A program made the position numbers and the translations under genes. The notes beneath the pieces were generated by a model. That model had not been told where the DNA came from. It ran no database searches and worked only from the letters and a program-made list of their open reading frames with translations. From Cristatella mucedo (lineage: Eukaryota > Bryozoa > Phylactolaemata > Cristatellidae), in assembly GCA_009760855.2 (NCBI GenBank), contig WPIO01000005.1:13072001-13136000 (forward strand): a stretch of 64,000 nt of DNA. Reading direction: 5' to 3'. Positions 23,205 to 35,441 of this stretch are shown here, one piece after another. Positions within the stretch are counted from its first letter, which is position 1. Every line of letters starts with the position of its first letter.

Positions 23205-23775
23205 ATCTAGGTTAGACACCTGATGACTATTGCCCATGCGACTATAGCAGTGCTTCAGAGCTTCTGAGTCTTGGCAGTCTACTAGCAGTATGTGCTGCTT
23301 GGCCACTAGGCATTAAAGCTCATTGAGACAGGCCTCGAGCGTGGCTATTGCATCTTGTCCGTTAGCTTGGACAGTTAGCACCATCGTTTCGTAATGTGAG
23401 GCGATGGGTGAGATCTCGGACGGCCGTTCTCGGCAGTTCGGACACTGCGATCTGTGGCCGGTCAATACGGCTCGGTGCACGCAGGGCGGCAGCTGTGTGG
23501 CCGACATCGGCAGGGCGTTGAGCTGTGCAGCGAGCGGCTGGCGAGTTGCCCGTACAAGCCGCACACATGCAGTCGAATCGAAAAACCTCTTTTAGCAAGG
23601 TTCTCCTTTCTTGTCTGGCCCGTAGTCGTCGAATGTCTGCTCACCAGTCGACGTGGGACGCAAGCTCAGGACCACCATTTTGGTGCTGTGGTAGTAGTCT
23701 CTGCTAATGCCACGGGCGCAAGAATGGTTGAAAAAACTCACGCTAGGATATGGGGCGCTGGCAATTCGCACCGAC
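23205..23775 (-). pseudogene. SMYD4: SMYD4-like SET domain, C-terminal half (broken)
   Basis: Read on the - strand, this begins at 23770 with VRIASAPYPSVSFFNHSC, the SET signature NHSC, and continues to SLRPTSTGEQTFDDYGP (GE...YG). A stop and shift follow, then FRFDCMCAACTGN (post-SET cysteine cluster) and, after another shift, CPNCRERPSEISPIASHYET and a C-terminal helical tail (HCYSRMGN). The spacing matches SMYD-family lysine methyltransferases, closest to SMYD4. At least two frameshifts and a stop break it, so it is a pseudogene. No introns are evident. It ends exactly at an L2-A tail at 23776. The missing N-terminal half is on the + strand at 51780-53240. Confidence 0.65.
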
Positions 23776-25810
23776 TTATAATAATATTGCACTTGATAAA
23801 GCGCCCTCAGAGAACTTAATCTTAAGCTCCTTACCTGATGATCCTTGTGATGATCTAGCCGATCGCTTCTCTCGATTCTTTGTGCAGAAGATAGACAAGA
23901 TCAGGGAATCCATCCCTGCGATGACAACCTTCCCACTAGAATGCTGTTCCTCGGTTCCTGGCTGCGCCTCAATGTCTGCATTTAAACAGGTCACTAGTGA
24001 TCTAGTCCTAAAGCTCGTATCTCAATCAAAGAAGACAACAAGTCCACTGGACCCTATTCCCACTGTCCTGCTCCTACGTTGCATTGATCTGCTGCTGCCA
24101 TGCATAACCAACATCATTTAATATGTCATTAGCCTCAGGTCAGGTCCCAGCACCTTTCAAAAAAGCTGTAGTCAGGCCACTTCTCAAGAAAGCAACACTA
24201 GACCAAGAGAGCTTAAGCAACTACCGCCCAGTCTCCCTTCTACCATTCCTATCAAAGACACTGGAACGGGTCGTGGCAGACCAGCTGAACTCGTATATCG
24301 AAACCTCACACCTTGCTAGTAAGTTCCAGTCTGGCTTTAGAGCTAATCACTCCACAGAGTCAGCATTGCTTCGGGTATACAACGACCTACTTAGGAATGC
24401 AGACATGGGTAGAGTGTCTCTTCTTGTTTTGCTCGATCTTTCGGCAGCTTTTGATACCATCGATCACAAAGTACTTCTAGAGCGCCTCTCATCTCGCCTG
24501 GGCATCACTGGCACTGCTCTGCAGTGGTTCAGGTCCTATCTCAGTGGGAGACTCCAGAGTATTGACGTGAATGGACAAAGATCATCTGAAGTACCTCTAA
24601 AATATGGAATACCTCAGGGCTCTGTGCTAGGTACGGTTCTTTTCACCGTTTATACTCTCCCGCTTGCTAATGTGATTGCCAAGCACAATCTAGGCTTTCA
24701 CTTCTATGCGGATGACACTCAGTTGTACCTTTGCTTTGATCCCTCCCAGCCTTCGAGCACCTCAAATTCTCTAAACTCACTTGCTACATGCATTGATGAT
24801 ATCCGATCATGGATGGCAGCAAATTTTCTAAAACTAAACGATGATAAAACTAACTTACTAGTTATGGGCAAACCTAGTGTTATTCAGAAATTGGAAAGGC
24901 TGACTTTCAAAATTGGCTCTGCCAGCATATCTCCAGTTGAATCAGCTCGAAATCTAGGTGTCATATTCCAAAGCGACCTCTCGTTAGACGACCACACCAG
25001 CTCCACGGTCAAATCAGCCTATTTTCAGCTTCATAACATTGCTAAAATTAGAGCTTGCTTAGATAAGGATACCACGTCCAAGCTGGTCCATGCATTCGTG
25101 ACATCTCTTCTCGACTTCTGCAACTCACTGCTTACTGGCCTACCAGCATGTGCGATCAGGCGATTGCAGCTGGTGCAAAACTCTGCAGCTAGGCTTGTCT
25201 GTCGTGAGCCTCGCGGTTGCCAGGTTACTCCACTTCTCGACGACCTGCACTGGCTACCAGTCAAGCAATGGATTGACTTCAACGTCTTGTCGCTCACTTT
25301 TAGGTCCCTTCATTCTATGGCTCCAGCCTATCTCTCCGACATACTCCCCCATCAGGCCAAGCATCGTACCACCCACTTTTCGGAATCCAACAGTCTAGAA
25401 ATACCTCGTACAAACCTCAAATTCTTTGGAGACCGTGCATTTAGTTCGTATGCTCCCAAAGCCTGGAACTCCCTCCCGACCTGCGTCAGAACATCCCCTG
25501 ACCTGACCACATTTAAAAGGAACTTAAAAACACCTATTTAGGACAGCATTTAGTGGGTCCCTATGATTCGTCCATCACGTGCTTATGGGTTTTGACACTA
25601 TGCATGCTGCCACTAACCACATTTGCATGCTGACCCAGTGCATGTAACCCCTAACCATGTTATTCATTTTGTTTGTTTTTCATGCATGATTTTACTTACT
25701 ATTCTGTTGCGTATCACTTTGCAGCAAATGTAAAGCGCCTAGAAAGAGATTAAGTTCTCTGAGGGCGCTTTATCAAGTGCAATATTATTATTATTATTAT
25801 TATTATTAAT
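23776..25810 (+). mobile_element. L2-A LINE copy 2 (5'-truncated, with inverted tail at its head)
   Basis: The body runs from about 23824 (SSLPDDPCDDLADRFSRF) through the complete RT to a 3' untranslated region, ending in (ATT)n at 25785-25810. Bases 23776-23823 before it are the last ~45 bp of L2-A in reverse (AATATTGCACTTGATAAAGC). It is very similar to copies 1 and 3, implying recent activity of the family. Confidence 0.88.
23827..25541 (+). pseudogene. L2-A reverse transcriptase, copy 2 (two frameshifts)
   Basis: The frame is intact through the RT core: [55 protein letters not shown] and [10 protein letters not shown], then HWLPVKQ and [10 protein letters not shown]. Unlike copy 1 it keeps the canonical FYADD and PQGS. 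One extra T near 24119 (in ATCATTTAATATG) splits the N-terminal ~100 codons from the rest. A 2-nt loss near 25530 changes the last residues. The endonuclease is absent because of 5' truncation. Confidence 0.85.
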
Positions 25811-26292
25811 GTAGATCTTTAGATCGGCATTTCGAACGCTGTTAACTAGCTGCTTTAGTAACTGCTCGCATGTCTGTGGAGCTGCCGCCACGAGGTATGG
25901 CGGATGTGAGTAGAGAATGCTGGGAGTGAAAAGAAGAGGAAAAAAGGGGAGCGCGTCAGTCAGTCAGAGTAGAGCTACGGGAGAGAATGCAAAGGGGACG
26001 AATATTGAAGCCCCGATCGCCCTGATAGCCAGTCGACCGACGCCGACTGAGCGGCCCAGAGCCAGCGGCCAGATGCCAGCCAGAGTAACGAAAGTCACGC
26101 TCGCGCTCTCACGCACTACCGAACCGAGCCCTCAATATGCACGTAAGTGCGTGCACCAGGCGCGAGCGCACGCTCCGGATCCGTATGCTCGCACGCTTCG
26201 GATGACGTGATGGCAAGCCCGAGCGTTCGACTGCACGGCGTGCCGTCGCACCAGCCGAGCCTTGTCTACACTGGTAGCCGCGGGTAAAAAAT

Positions 26293-26463
26293 AAAATCAT
26301 AGCTGATTAAAGAGCCTCTTTTTGTATAGCGATAGAAGAGCCTTTACGGCTATCACCATCGCTTGCAGTGGCGATAAAGGATCGCCCACCGAAGGAATTG
26401 AACCCGCGACCTCGGGACCGAGGTCATGAAAGCAACCGCCTTTCCTAGTGTGTCATCACGGTA
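26293..26463 (-). mobile_element. SINE-B copy
   Basis: On the - strand it shows GACCTCGGTCCCGAGGTCGC, the B-box region GGGTTCAATTCCTT, GCGATCCTTTATCGCCACTG and the GGTGATAGCCGTAAAGG body, ending in TAATCAGCTATGAT. Confidence 0.8.
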
Positions 26464-26519
26464 TCGGATGAAGGCCATCATAACGCGACTCGAACGGGCA
26501 GGTACGAAATTTCCTAACG

Positions 26520-26670
26520 ACCTCTAAACCAGCGAGAATATCTTAAATTCGAAGCGATGCTTGACAGGGAGCCAGTAAAGCGCAGCTAGAAGTGGTGTCA
26601 TGTGGCAGCAAAGCTGCTGACGATGGACTTGAGGGGCAGCAGATTTGTACGCCTGCTGCAGACGAGAAGC
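26520..26670 (-). mobile_element. Degenerate L2 LINE fragment, left of Toll pseudogene
   Basis: The - strand translation includes AAL.WLPVKHRF and ATxHHF-like residues of the L2 C-terminal region (RLQ...[15 protein letters not shown]). A closely similar ~90-bp segment recurs at 27140-27230, so the Toll fragment between them is bracketed by direct L2 repeats. Confidence 0.6.
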
Positions 26671-26671
26671 G

Positions 26672-27150
26672 AGCTGCGTACAGCGCCGAGAGCATCGGCG
26701 AGCTCAAACAGGCCTGGCAGCTGATCTCGAAGAGCAGCGCAACGCGGCGCACTAAGGCCAACCTGAGCCGAAGCCTCGTGCCGCACTTGCCGTGGAGCGG
26801 AGCGCGCTCAGGTGAGGGGCGCTGGCGGCGGCGGCAGCCTGCCGGCGTGGCGTCAGTGCTCCATGAGCAAGTGTCCGCGACAGAGCGACGACCCGTGCCG
26901 CGAGCCGAGCCCAGCGCTCACTCTCGGCTCGCCGCTTTCGTGCCGTCCGAGTTGCGAAATCTCATCTTCATCTGAAAGTGGTTGCAGCTCAATCTGGACG
27001 AGAATCCGATCAGCTTCGACTGCCACGCCTACTGATTCCGAACCGACCTGCTCGGACGCTCTGCCCCCGGCGCTGACGTCGACGACTGGCTACGTCGACA
27101 CGTGGAAGTGCACGTCGCCGCCGGAAGTTCGAGGCGCGAGCTTGTCGAGA
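26672..27150 (+). pseudogene. Toll receptor fragment (two exon pieces, dead)
   Basis: Bases 26672-26811 translate to AAYSAESIGELKQAWQL...., homologous to ARVYSVESISELDDSNQL at the end of the first Toll exon. They stop at the same splice donor (CTCAG|GTGAGG). Bases 26942-27150 match the start of the next exon: PSELRNLIF, stop, KWLQLNLDENPISFDCHAY, stop, FRTDL, corresponding to PAEMRNLEF..KWFELDLEENPIECDCHAF.FRRDL. The ~130-bp intron is retained, so this is a DNA-level duplicate and not a retrocopy. Stops, a frameshift, a lost LRRCT cysteine (CDC to FDC) and a missing acceptor AG (TTTCG) make it a pseudogene. Confidence 0.75.
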
Positions 27151-28480
27151 AGTGGTGTGATGTGGCAGCTAAGCTGCTGACAATGGGCTTAAGGAGCAGC
27201 AGATTTGTGTACCTGCTGCAGACGAGGAGTGTTGTGTAGTATGGGATGCCAGGAGCTGGAATCAAAACAGTGGTTGTAATGTAGATTCAGTGTCAAGCAC
27301 CCCTAAACTATTTTGGCGGTCGTAATCTCGGCTAAGCAGGCCCTAATTTTGGCAATAATCCTCATCTGATAATGGCCAGACTTGACAGTGGAGGTTATGT
27401 TCCCATCCCTTGACGAGTCGTTTTGGAATAGCACGCCAAAGTAGCTGAGGGTGACATAAAGCTTGCTCATACATTTTAAGTTGGTCTTATCATCCTTAAG
27501 CTCAAGAAGCTGCAAGCCACTCAAGTACAAATGTCGTTGATGAAGGTTACAATAAAGTCAGATTTAGCGTGGCTTGGGTGGGTCTGTTAGCTGATTCTGC
27601 TTTACAACCAGTTCGTCTATGCTACACCGAGCGATTTCACCTTGACCCGCAGTGCAGCACTGGCTGACTCAAGAAAACACGTCGATTTCTTGAGCCGCGG
27701 ACCACTGCTGCTTGGCTGAATATCGCGTTAGCTATGCCAATTGGCCTCTGCCACGGCTACATCAGCTACGGCTGATCGGGGCACGCTACTTAAGAGAAAC
27801 CGATAGCATTAAGATTCCTATGAATGATGGCTTGCCCAGTCAATAGTACTCATTTAGGATTACTGTTTAGTAATCATTTAGGATTCCTATATACTGGACC
27901 TGATTGTCGCCTATTCTTTGTCTGCATTTGCCACGGTCCACGTTCTATTTGTCGGCTGCGTTATAAAACATAGTAATTTCCCAGCAGTTAACTCGTGAAT
28001 GACTTCACGGAAGCCCTTCGTGTCACAGGTTCTAAGGATAGGTTGATCTGGGTGCTATCGGTATAGAAATAAAAGAAAGGATTGTGTTTGGCGATGACAT
28101 ACCAAAGGGAGAATACAGATTGTGAAAATTAGGGGCCTAAGACCAAACCCGGGGAACCCTTAATTTTAAGAACCCCGGGATGACCGTAGCAGTTAAAAAA
28201 GACTCCGTCTGTCACGAGATGGGGCGTAATTCACTTTAGCATCATCGTGATGCCTAAGCGCGTTGAAAGGCGCTCGAGAAGGATTTGGTAGTATACTCTG
28301 TCAAGCGGTGCTGGAGATCTAAAAGAACCAGCAGCGAGGACCAGCAGCGAGGACCGATACCCCGATCGAAATCTGTCAAGAGGTTGCTGGAAACCCGAGG
28401 CTGAGCTACTAATGAAAGACGCACGATTGTTGTTAGATATGTAACCGAGTTCAATGGGCCAGCGGCTAACTCCCACTATG
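27140..28480 (-). mobile_element. Degenerate L2 LINE, right of Toll pseudogene
   Basis: Scattered but collinear L2 homology on the - strand. 27300-27540 has FQNDSSRDGNITSTVKSG and [11 protein letters not shown]. 28010-28480 has remnants of the [14 protein letters not shown] region, including LDRVYYQILLERLSTRLGI. Many stops and gaps indicate an old insertion. A 13-bp duplication (CCAGCAGCGAGGA) lies at 28330. Confidence 0.55.
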
Positions 28481-29830
28481 GCTCGCTACTATCTATGTCC
28501 GTTCTGGGTCATTACGCCGGGCCCTTCGGTAACAGTGGTTCACGCGTGATCAATCGGGTACACAACACTTTATATAATACACACGCATGCGCTATACAAA
28601 GGAGGGCACTAAAAAAAGCCTACAGAGGAAGTTCCCATACAAGGTAAACTACAGGGGCACGGGATGACGCCGCAAGCGCGAACAAACGTGTTAGTGCTCA
28701 GTCGGCTTCCACAGTCGCACCGTCGCAGGACTCCGTCTCACCAGTACAAGCATACGCCGCCCAAGACCCGGCTAGCTGATTACTCTGTGGTAGACGAAGC
28801 GGACGTCCAACACCGTCGAGAGCTTCCGCCGAAAGAGAGCGAGCACGTTGTACCCAGTTCCCGTCCTCGGAACTCTGGGAGCTGACCCACAGGCTTTACC
28901 CTTCCGGGGCAAGGCGACGCCCAGCCCGACATATCGAATGTCAGTGGGTCCGCCTACTCTAGGGTACATATATAATGCATGGAAAAGATATCGACCCTTT
29001 GCTATCCGCCAATAGAGAAGGGGTCAGTGATCAAGTTAACGACTTCACACACGACAATGTCAGCTCAGCCCAAGCGGCACGGAGAGACGGTCTTGTGTGT
29101 ACCACGACAAGATGAAGGTCGGGCAGGACTGACCTTTACTGCACTGATTTCACAGATGGTCTGGCAGTTACGTTGGGTAGCCCGCAATGGCTAGATGGTT
29201 TCTGTGGATTTCCGTGGAAGAGCCGAGAGAAACTCGTGAAAGTCAGAAATAAAGCTGAGATTGGTACCTCTTGGACGACAAATTACTGCGACCATTCACA
29301 CTTCTGGATAGAGAACTAGATTCTAAGATAGTTTAGCAGTAGCTCAGAAAGTTTTGAAATTGAAAGAGGTGCGGTTGTCAACGGCATTTCCGCCGCCATG
29401 TTTCAATTAGTTCGGATAATGAAAAAGGCGAAAATCTCAAGGGTGTTAGTGGTGGTAAACTTGCATTTCGTTGACTTCAGCCAAGTTGTCTCAGTTACAG
29501 TGAAAATATCAAAAGCGTCGTCAAGTGTCAGGCTTCAAAGAGCTCATGCTTTCTGGCACGGCCAGACATTCGAGGGAGTTTGAAGTGGTCGCCGAGGTCA
29601 GCTATTGCTTTTGGCTAAACTAGTTTAGAGAAGTTAACAGCAGATCAAAGGGAACACCACGGTTAGTGGGCAACCAAATTCGCTGCCATTCAAACCGGAG
29701 AATTCGTTTTGCGATTAGTAGCAGACTATGCAGATGATGACTGTACGCCGACAGCGTCTTCTATTACCCTAGCGCGTTCTACGGGCGATACCCAACTCGA
29801 GATAAGCGTGACGGTAACACATGCAGTGGC
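28481..29830. other. No gene recognised
   Basis: Open frames of 60-75 codons only. The + strand frame at 29440-29570 resembles the - strand frame at 21110-21250 (DFSQVVSVTVKIS against DFPQVSRVTIEIG). No domain is recognised. Confidence 0.35.
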
Positions 29831-30310
29831 ATATGCTACCTCAATCAGCACGAGGCGACAAGCCCAGATTGTGCTTTGTGATTGCACCTGCAGGAAGGGA
29901 GAATACATTGTGAAAAGAAGTGCACTAAGTTACACATTCCTTCGGTACGCCAATGTTTGCGCCCCTACAGAAAGCAAAGCACGTGCAAATGTGAGTTGCA
30001 TATACAATCTGTTGCAAGTGAGCTTACTAAGCGTCCTTGAAATCAAGCGAATGCTCCGGCGGCCATTGAAAGATACAAAAGTCGAGATGTGATGTGGCAA
30101 ATGCGTGGAACAGCTTGAATATGGTGTCCTTGTCTGAGCAGGCTCGAATTTTCGCAACGTTACGTAGCCGAAAGTACACGGAGATGACCATGAAGCCGAT
30201 GCGGTCGTCTAGCGAAAAGTCCTTTTCGAACCGGACACGCAGATTTCGTGTAGACACGACACGAGACATGCTTGCCAAGCTCATTTCGAGGACAGGATTC
30301 TCCGATGTCT
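29830..30310 (-). mobile_element. Degenerate L2 LINE fragment
   Basis: The - strand frame includes STRNLRVRFEKDFSLDDRIG, FRLRNVAKIRACSDKDTIFK and LFHAFATSHLDFC. It is collinear with [20 protein letters not shown]...[21 protein letters not shown]. The left part (29860-29930) retains only short similarity. Confidence 0.65.
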
Positions 30311-30394
30311 GAGTAACACTAGGGAATCAGGTCTTGGATAGCCGCGAGCGTATGCTACTGCTGCTGCTGCCTGGCTGCTGTGCGGCGGCCTTGC

Positions 30395-30565
30395 TTTTAG
30401 TGAGTCTTTGTGATTCATCCTTAGTGTGCGTATGCATGCTTACACGGTGTGCGCTGCTTTCGGATGTTACCACTAATAATTTCTTAAGGCTTCCTGTGCA
30501 GCATTTGTAAAGTGCCTAGAAAGAGATTCAGTTCTCTGAGGGCGCTATACAACTCTTTTATTATA
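30395..30565 (+). mobile_element. L2-A-like 3' tail
   Basis: It has GTGAGTCTTTGTGATTCATC, ATGTTACCACTAATAAT, then AAAGTGCCTAGAAAGAGATT and CTCTGAGGGCGCTATACAAC and a TTATTAT end. Confidence 0.75.
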
Positions 30566-32280
30566 ATTATGTTTCTTCTGTGCTGTGTACTTGTTTGCAC
30601 AGTCAGATTGGTATGGGTCGTCTATGGTTTGTATTCGATTCTACAAGGCTGCTGCTGGCCCGGCCTCGGTGAGGAGTACTGCAGTTCATCGGGCCAAAAT
30701 ACCCTCTCACAGCCTTGGTCTGGAGCAGATAACGGAACGACCACTGATCAGCATTAGGCTTCCTCATCTGACTGACTGGTCATTCTGTGGTTTTTGTTTT
30801 ATTCTTTTATTATTCAATTTTATTGACTACTTTTATTTGAATTACTACCGAGTAGATGAGCAAAACCGTAGCAGGAATAGACTATTTCATCCATAAATCC
30901 AGCTCCACAACGTATTCTTATCGAAGCCAAAAAGGCAATTACAAATTCCATGACTAATTTATCGTTTGACTTCGCTAAAGTAGCACCACGGCCGTACTAG
31001 TGCAACGCACTAGTACATTCGAGCGCCAAGCTAACGCTCGCTGCTATAAAATGCAAATTAGCATAAGGCTACCATAAAGAAGCTCCGGAGCTACAGCCAC
31101 GTGACTACTGTGCAGCACGGTGGAATACATTTTGCTCTAACGAAGGCAAACCGTGACGCCGTTCGTGGGAAACACTCCCAAAATCAGCCACTGTGTAAAT
31201 ACTATGCATAAGCATAGTCAATACATGCCATTTCTTCCCATTCTATATCGAGGCATAATCGCTGTCTAATAATAAGCTACTGGTCCGCAGCCTCAAAATG
31301 TCTATTTGCAACCTCATACGCAGTTCGGCAACGAGCAACCTGCGTAGAGCACCTGCAGCCCCAGTACAAACTCGCTCCCAATCACCGATAAACGGCGATA
31401 ATGCACACCTCGTGCGCCTTCGCAAGTCAAGCGGATATATTTTTCGTCAAAACTGTATACAGTGTTTTGGCATTATCAGTTTCAGTAGCCGTTTGCCTCC
31501 GTAACCCCGCAGTTAGTTCGATGACTTCCGCCGCAGCGGCCGTGGCGAGAGTTGAAAGGTTGTCTTAACGGACCATGCCTTTCCTCTATCTATGTGCAGA
31601 TAGGACCGATGCCGAAGCAGCGGTGGCGGCTGCACTCGCCTGGAGAAGCGCAGAACTTGGCGCTGGCTCTGCGCCAGCGATGCTGTCTCTGAAAGAGCGG
31701 ATGAGGATTGGGCGAAGCTCTTGGCGAACGAGAGCATCCTCGAGCCGTCAATCACTCCAACGCTATTAATGCTATTTGCAGGCGACGCGGGCTCAGAAAC
31801 AGCCGCCACGTTACAGTAAATAGTTTGGTCATAAAAATACAATGCAAATTGTTATATCCGTTCAGGCTGCGACGGAGCGCGAGTAAATTTTTTCTCTTCG
31901 AAAACCGCTGAACCGCGAACAGCTTTCGCCGCGCAGCTGGTTTTATTCGCAGCGCATCGAATATATTCGCTCGCGGGTCTCTCTTGAACAGCCAGCGGGC
32001 ACGCGAGAGCGGCCCGTGGCTCGAGAGCAAGGAGCGACCGGTCGTCAGCTGCCGCTCTGCCAGAGCGAGGGAGGTATCGCTTGAGTTCAAGGACGAAACC
32101 TCTCGATCAGACTGAGCCGGGGAGAGCGACAACTGGCAGACGGCAGAGAATCGCCACGGGCGCTGGCGGCTCCGGAAGCGCGGCGCTCGGAACCTGCAGC
32201 CTGCGACCTGCGTGCCGCCTGGCGGCGCCGAGCGAGCTCAGCGAAGCCAGCGACTGAAGAGATTCGGGCTGGGCAGAGCG
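30566..32280. other. No gene recognised; GC-rich 31500-32280
   Basis: The first kilobase is AT-rich with short frames. From 31500 the sequence becomes GC- and CpG-rich, with open frames on both strands that show no recognisable domain. It may be a promoter-like island or decayed repeat. Confidence 0.35.
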
Positions 32281-32282
32281 TG

Positions 32283-32365
32283 CGCGAGTGCGCTATATAA
32301 TGCTCTCCTGCGTATCACCCACGTGGTCTTTGTGGCTTTGTGGAGTTACGGACGGAGACGCATCT
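32283..32365 (+). mobile_element. L2-B LINE 3' tail
   Basis: It has GCGCTATATAATGCTCTCCT, CACCCACGTGGTCTTTGTGG and GTGGAGTTACGGACGGAGAC. It matches the 3' end of L2-B at 34053-34195 and, in reverse, at 45214, 56715 and 57738. Confidence 0.7.
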
Positions 32366-32400
32366 GCACGGCGTAGCGCAAGCGCGCCTTGAAGACGAGG

Positions 32401-32650
32401 CTGCTCCTGGTCGCTCAGTCACCGGCGGCAGATCAAGGCTGTTGGTAGAGTTTCGGCCGGATTTACTGCCGTATTCGCGATGCATTGCTTAAACTGCGTT
32501 TCATAGCACTTACATCTGTACATGAGCACTGTAGTCGACAAAAGCAGCCTAGAAAGAGATTGAGTTCTCTGGGCCGCTACGTAAAGTGTATTAGTAGCAG
32601 TTGCAGTAGCAGTACCAGTACCAGTAGTAGTAGTACTAGTACTACTTTTA
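32401..32650 (+). repeat. Dispersed repeat, LINE tail and (AGT)n
   Basis: Bases 32401-32490 (CTCCTGGTCGCTCAGTCACC...) recur at 47757-47862. Bases 32535-32590 are an L2/SINE-A type end (AGAAAGAGATTGAGTTCTCT). Bases 32595-32645 are AGT/ACT triplets forming a partly palindromic microsatellite. Confidence 0.55.
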
Positions 32651-32934
32651 AGGCTAGATCCTCATTATACTGACAGAAACGATCATTCAACCATTCACTT
32701 CGCCTTGGAAGTATGTTGCCGTACTCTATTCGAGGATTATCATTTCTGCTGGAGCAACTGACACCTCTCGGCAAGCATACTTCGTTTGTGGCATGGTTTC
32801 TGGCCTTCTCCGAGGGGCCTTCGGAGAGCGAGACTACCAGATGTGGACAAAACGACTTCTTATTGACGGTTATTCCCTGGCTCGTCATCATCCACTGCTG
32901 GTCGACCGTGTCCTTGGAGTTCCACACGTGTGGT

Positions 32935-33540
32935 TACACATTAAAGTACATTGCGAAATTCAATATATCATACCAATTGGAGCTTCGAGCCACCGATTCT
33001 TAGTCAATTGGAAACCGATTGCGATCAAAGCCGGCCCATTGCCCTCGATTGCCAAGCATTGTCCAATGTTGAAGGCTCACGTGGATTGACAGTATTCGCA
33101 ATGTGCAATTAACATTAAGTGGCATGATAATTGGAGCTTCGAACAGCCAATCTCTAGTCAATTTGAAATGGATTGGGGTAGAAGCTGGACCATTGCCGTA
33201 GATTGCCGCGCACTGTCCTAGTTCGAGATTGTTTAAAAGGATGGGGCTACACTTATTAATGCAACGAACTATAATAACCAAAAAAGTATAATCTTGTCCC
33301 ACCAGCTTTGTGTCTAATCTTACCAGACCATCATATATTGGCTTTTGTCCTGGCCCAATGCCATCGATTGAAAGCCCACAATTGATGCAAATTATGCCCA
33401 CACACAGTTAGATGTAACGTGGAATGCGTGTTCAGTTTCGTGAAGCCAATCGTCGATTTTCCACGGATTGCGGGATTTAGCCCTACCATCGCTGTCGATT
33501 GCAGTAGATTGCTGACAGTTATCTAGCAAATCAGCTTGAC
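32935..33540 (+). repeat. Degenerate ~160-bp satellite, short array
   Basis: Four successive units are marked by the core GGCCATTGCCGTCGATTGC.GTGC.TTG at about 33040, 33190, 33350 and 33487. Each is preceded by AATTGGAGCTTCGA.C..CC and GTCAATTTG.AA.GGATTG. The same unit builds the core of the 43026-46130 element. The array is cut on the right by an L2-A insertion at 33541. Confidence 0.7.
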
Positions 33541-34195
33541 AATGTCTACATTCAAGCAGGTCACTAGTGACATCGTCCTAAATTTCATATCCTAATCAAA
33601 GAAGACAACTAGCCGTTTGGACCCTATTCTCACTGTCCTGCTCCTACGTTACATTGATCTGCTGCTGCCATGCATAACTCACATCATTAATGTGTCATTA
33701 GCCTCATGTCAATTCCCAGCACCTTTCAAAAAAGCTATAGTCAGGTCACTTCTCAAGAAAGCAACGCAAGACCAAGAGAACTTTAGCAACTACCGCCCAG
33801 TCTCTTTTCTACCATTCACATCAAAGACACTGGGACGAGTCGTGGCAGACCAGCTGAACTCATATCTTGAAACTTCAAACCTTGCTAGTAAGTTCCAGTC
33901 TGTCTTTAGAGCTTATCACTCCACAGAATCAGCATTGCTTAGGGTACACAACGACCTACTTAGGAATGCAGACATGGATAGAGTATCTCTGATCGTTTTG
34001 CCCAATCTTTCGGCAGCTTTTGATACTATCGATCCCCAAGTCCTTCTTGAGCCCGAAGTCTGTTGGCTACCGAATGCGTACCGAAAGCCGCTTAGGCTGT
34101 GAGTGACTATACAAAACTGTCCTGCGTAACACCCACATGGTCTTTATGACTTTGTGGGATTACAGACGGAGATACATACATACAATACCTATAGC
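33541..34195 (+). mobile_element. L2-A reverse transcriptase fragment joined to an L2-B tail
   Basis: Bases 33541-34052 encode a damaged L2-A RT segment ([20 protein letters not shown] through NYRPVSFLPFTSKTLGRVV to AAFDTIDPQVLLE). At about 34053 it switches in the same orientation to the L2-B 3' end (CTACCGAATGCGTACCGAAA ... TTACAGACGGAGATACATAC), ending in ACATAC repeats. There is no L2-A tail. Either an L2-B copy inserted here or a template switch joined the two. Confidence 0.7.
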
Positions 34196-34215
34196 CTAAC
34201 TCCAAGAGTGTCAAT

Positions 34216-35441
<1,226 letters not shown>

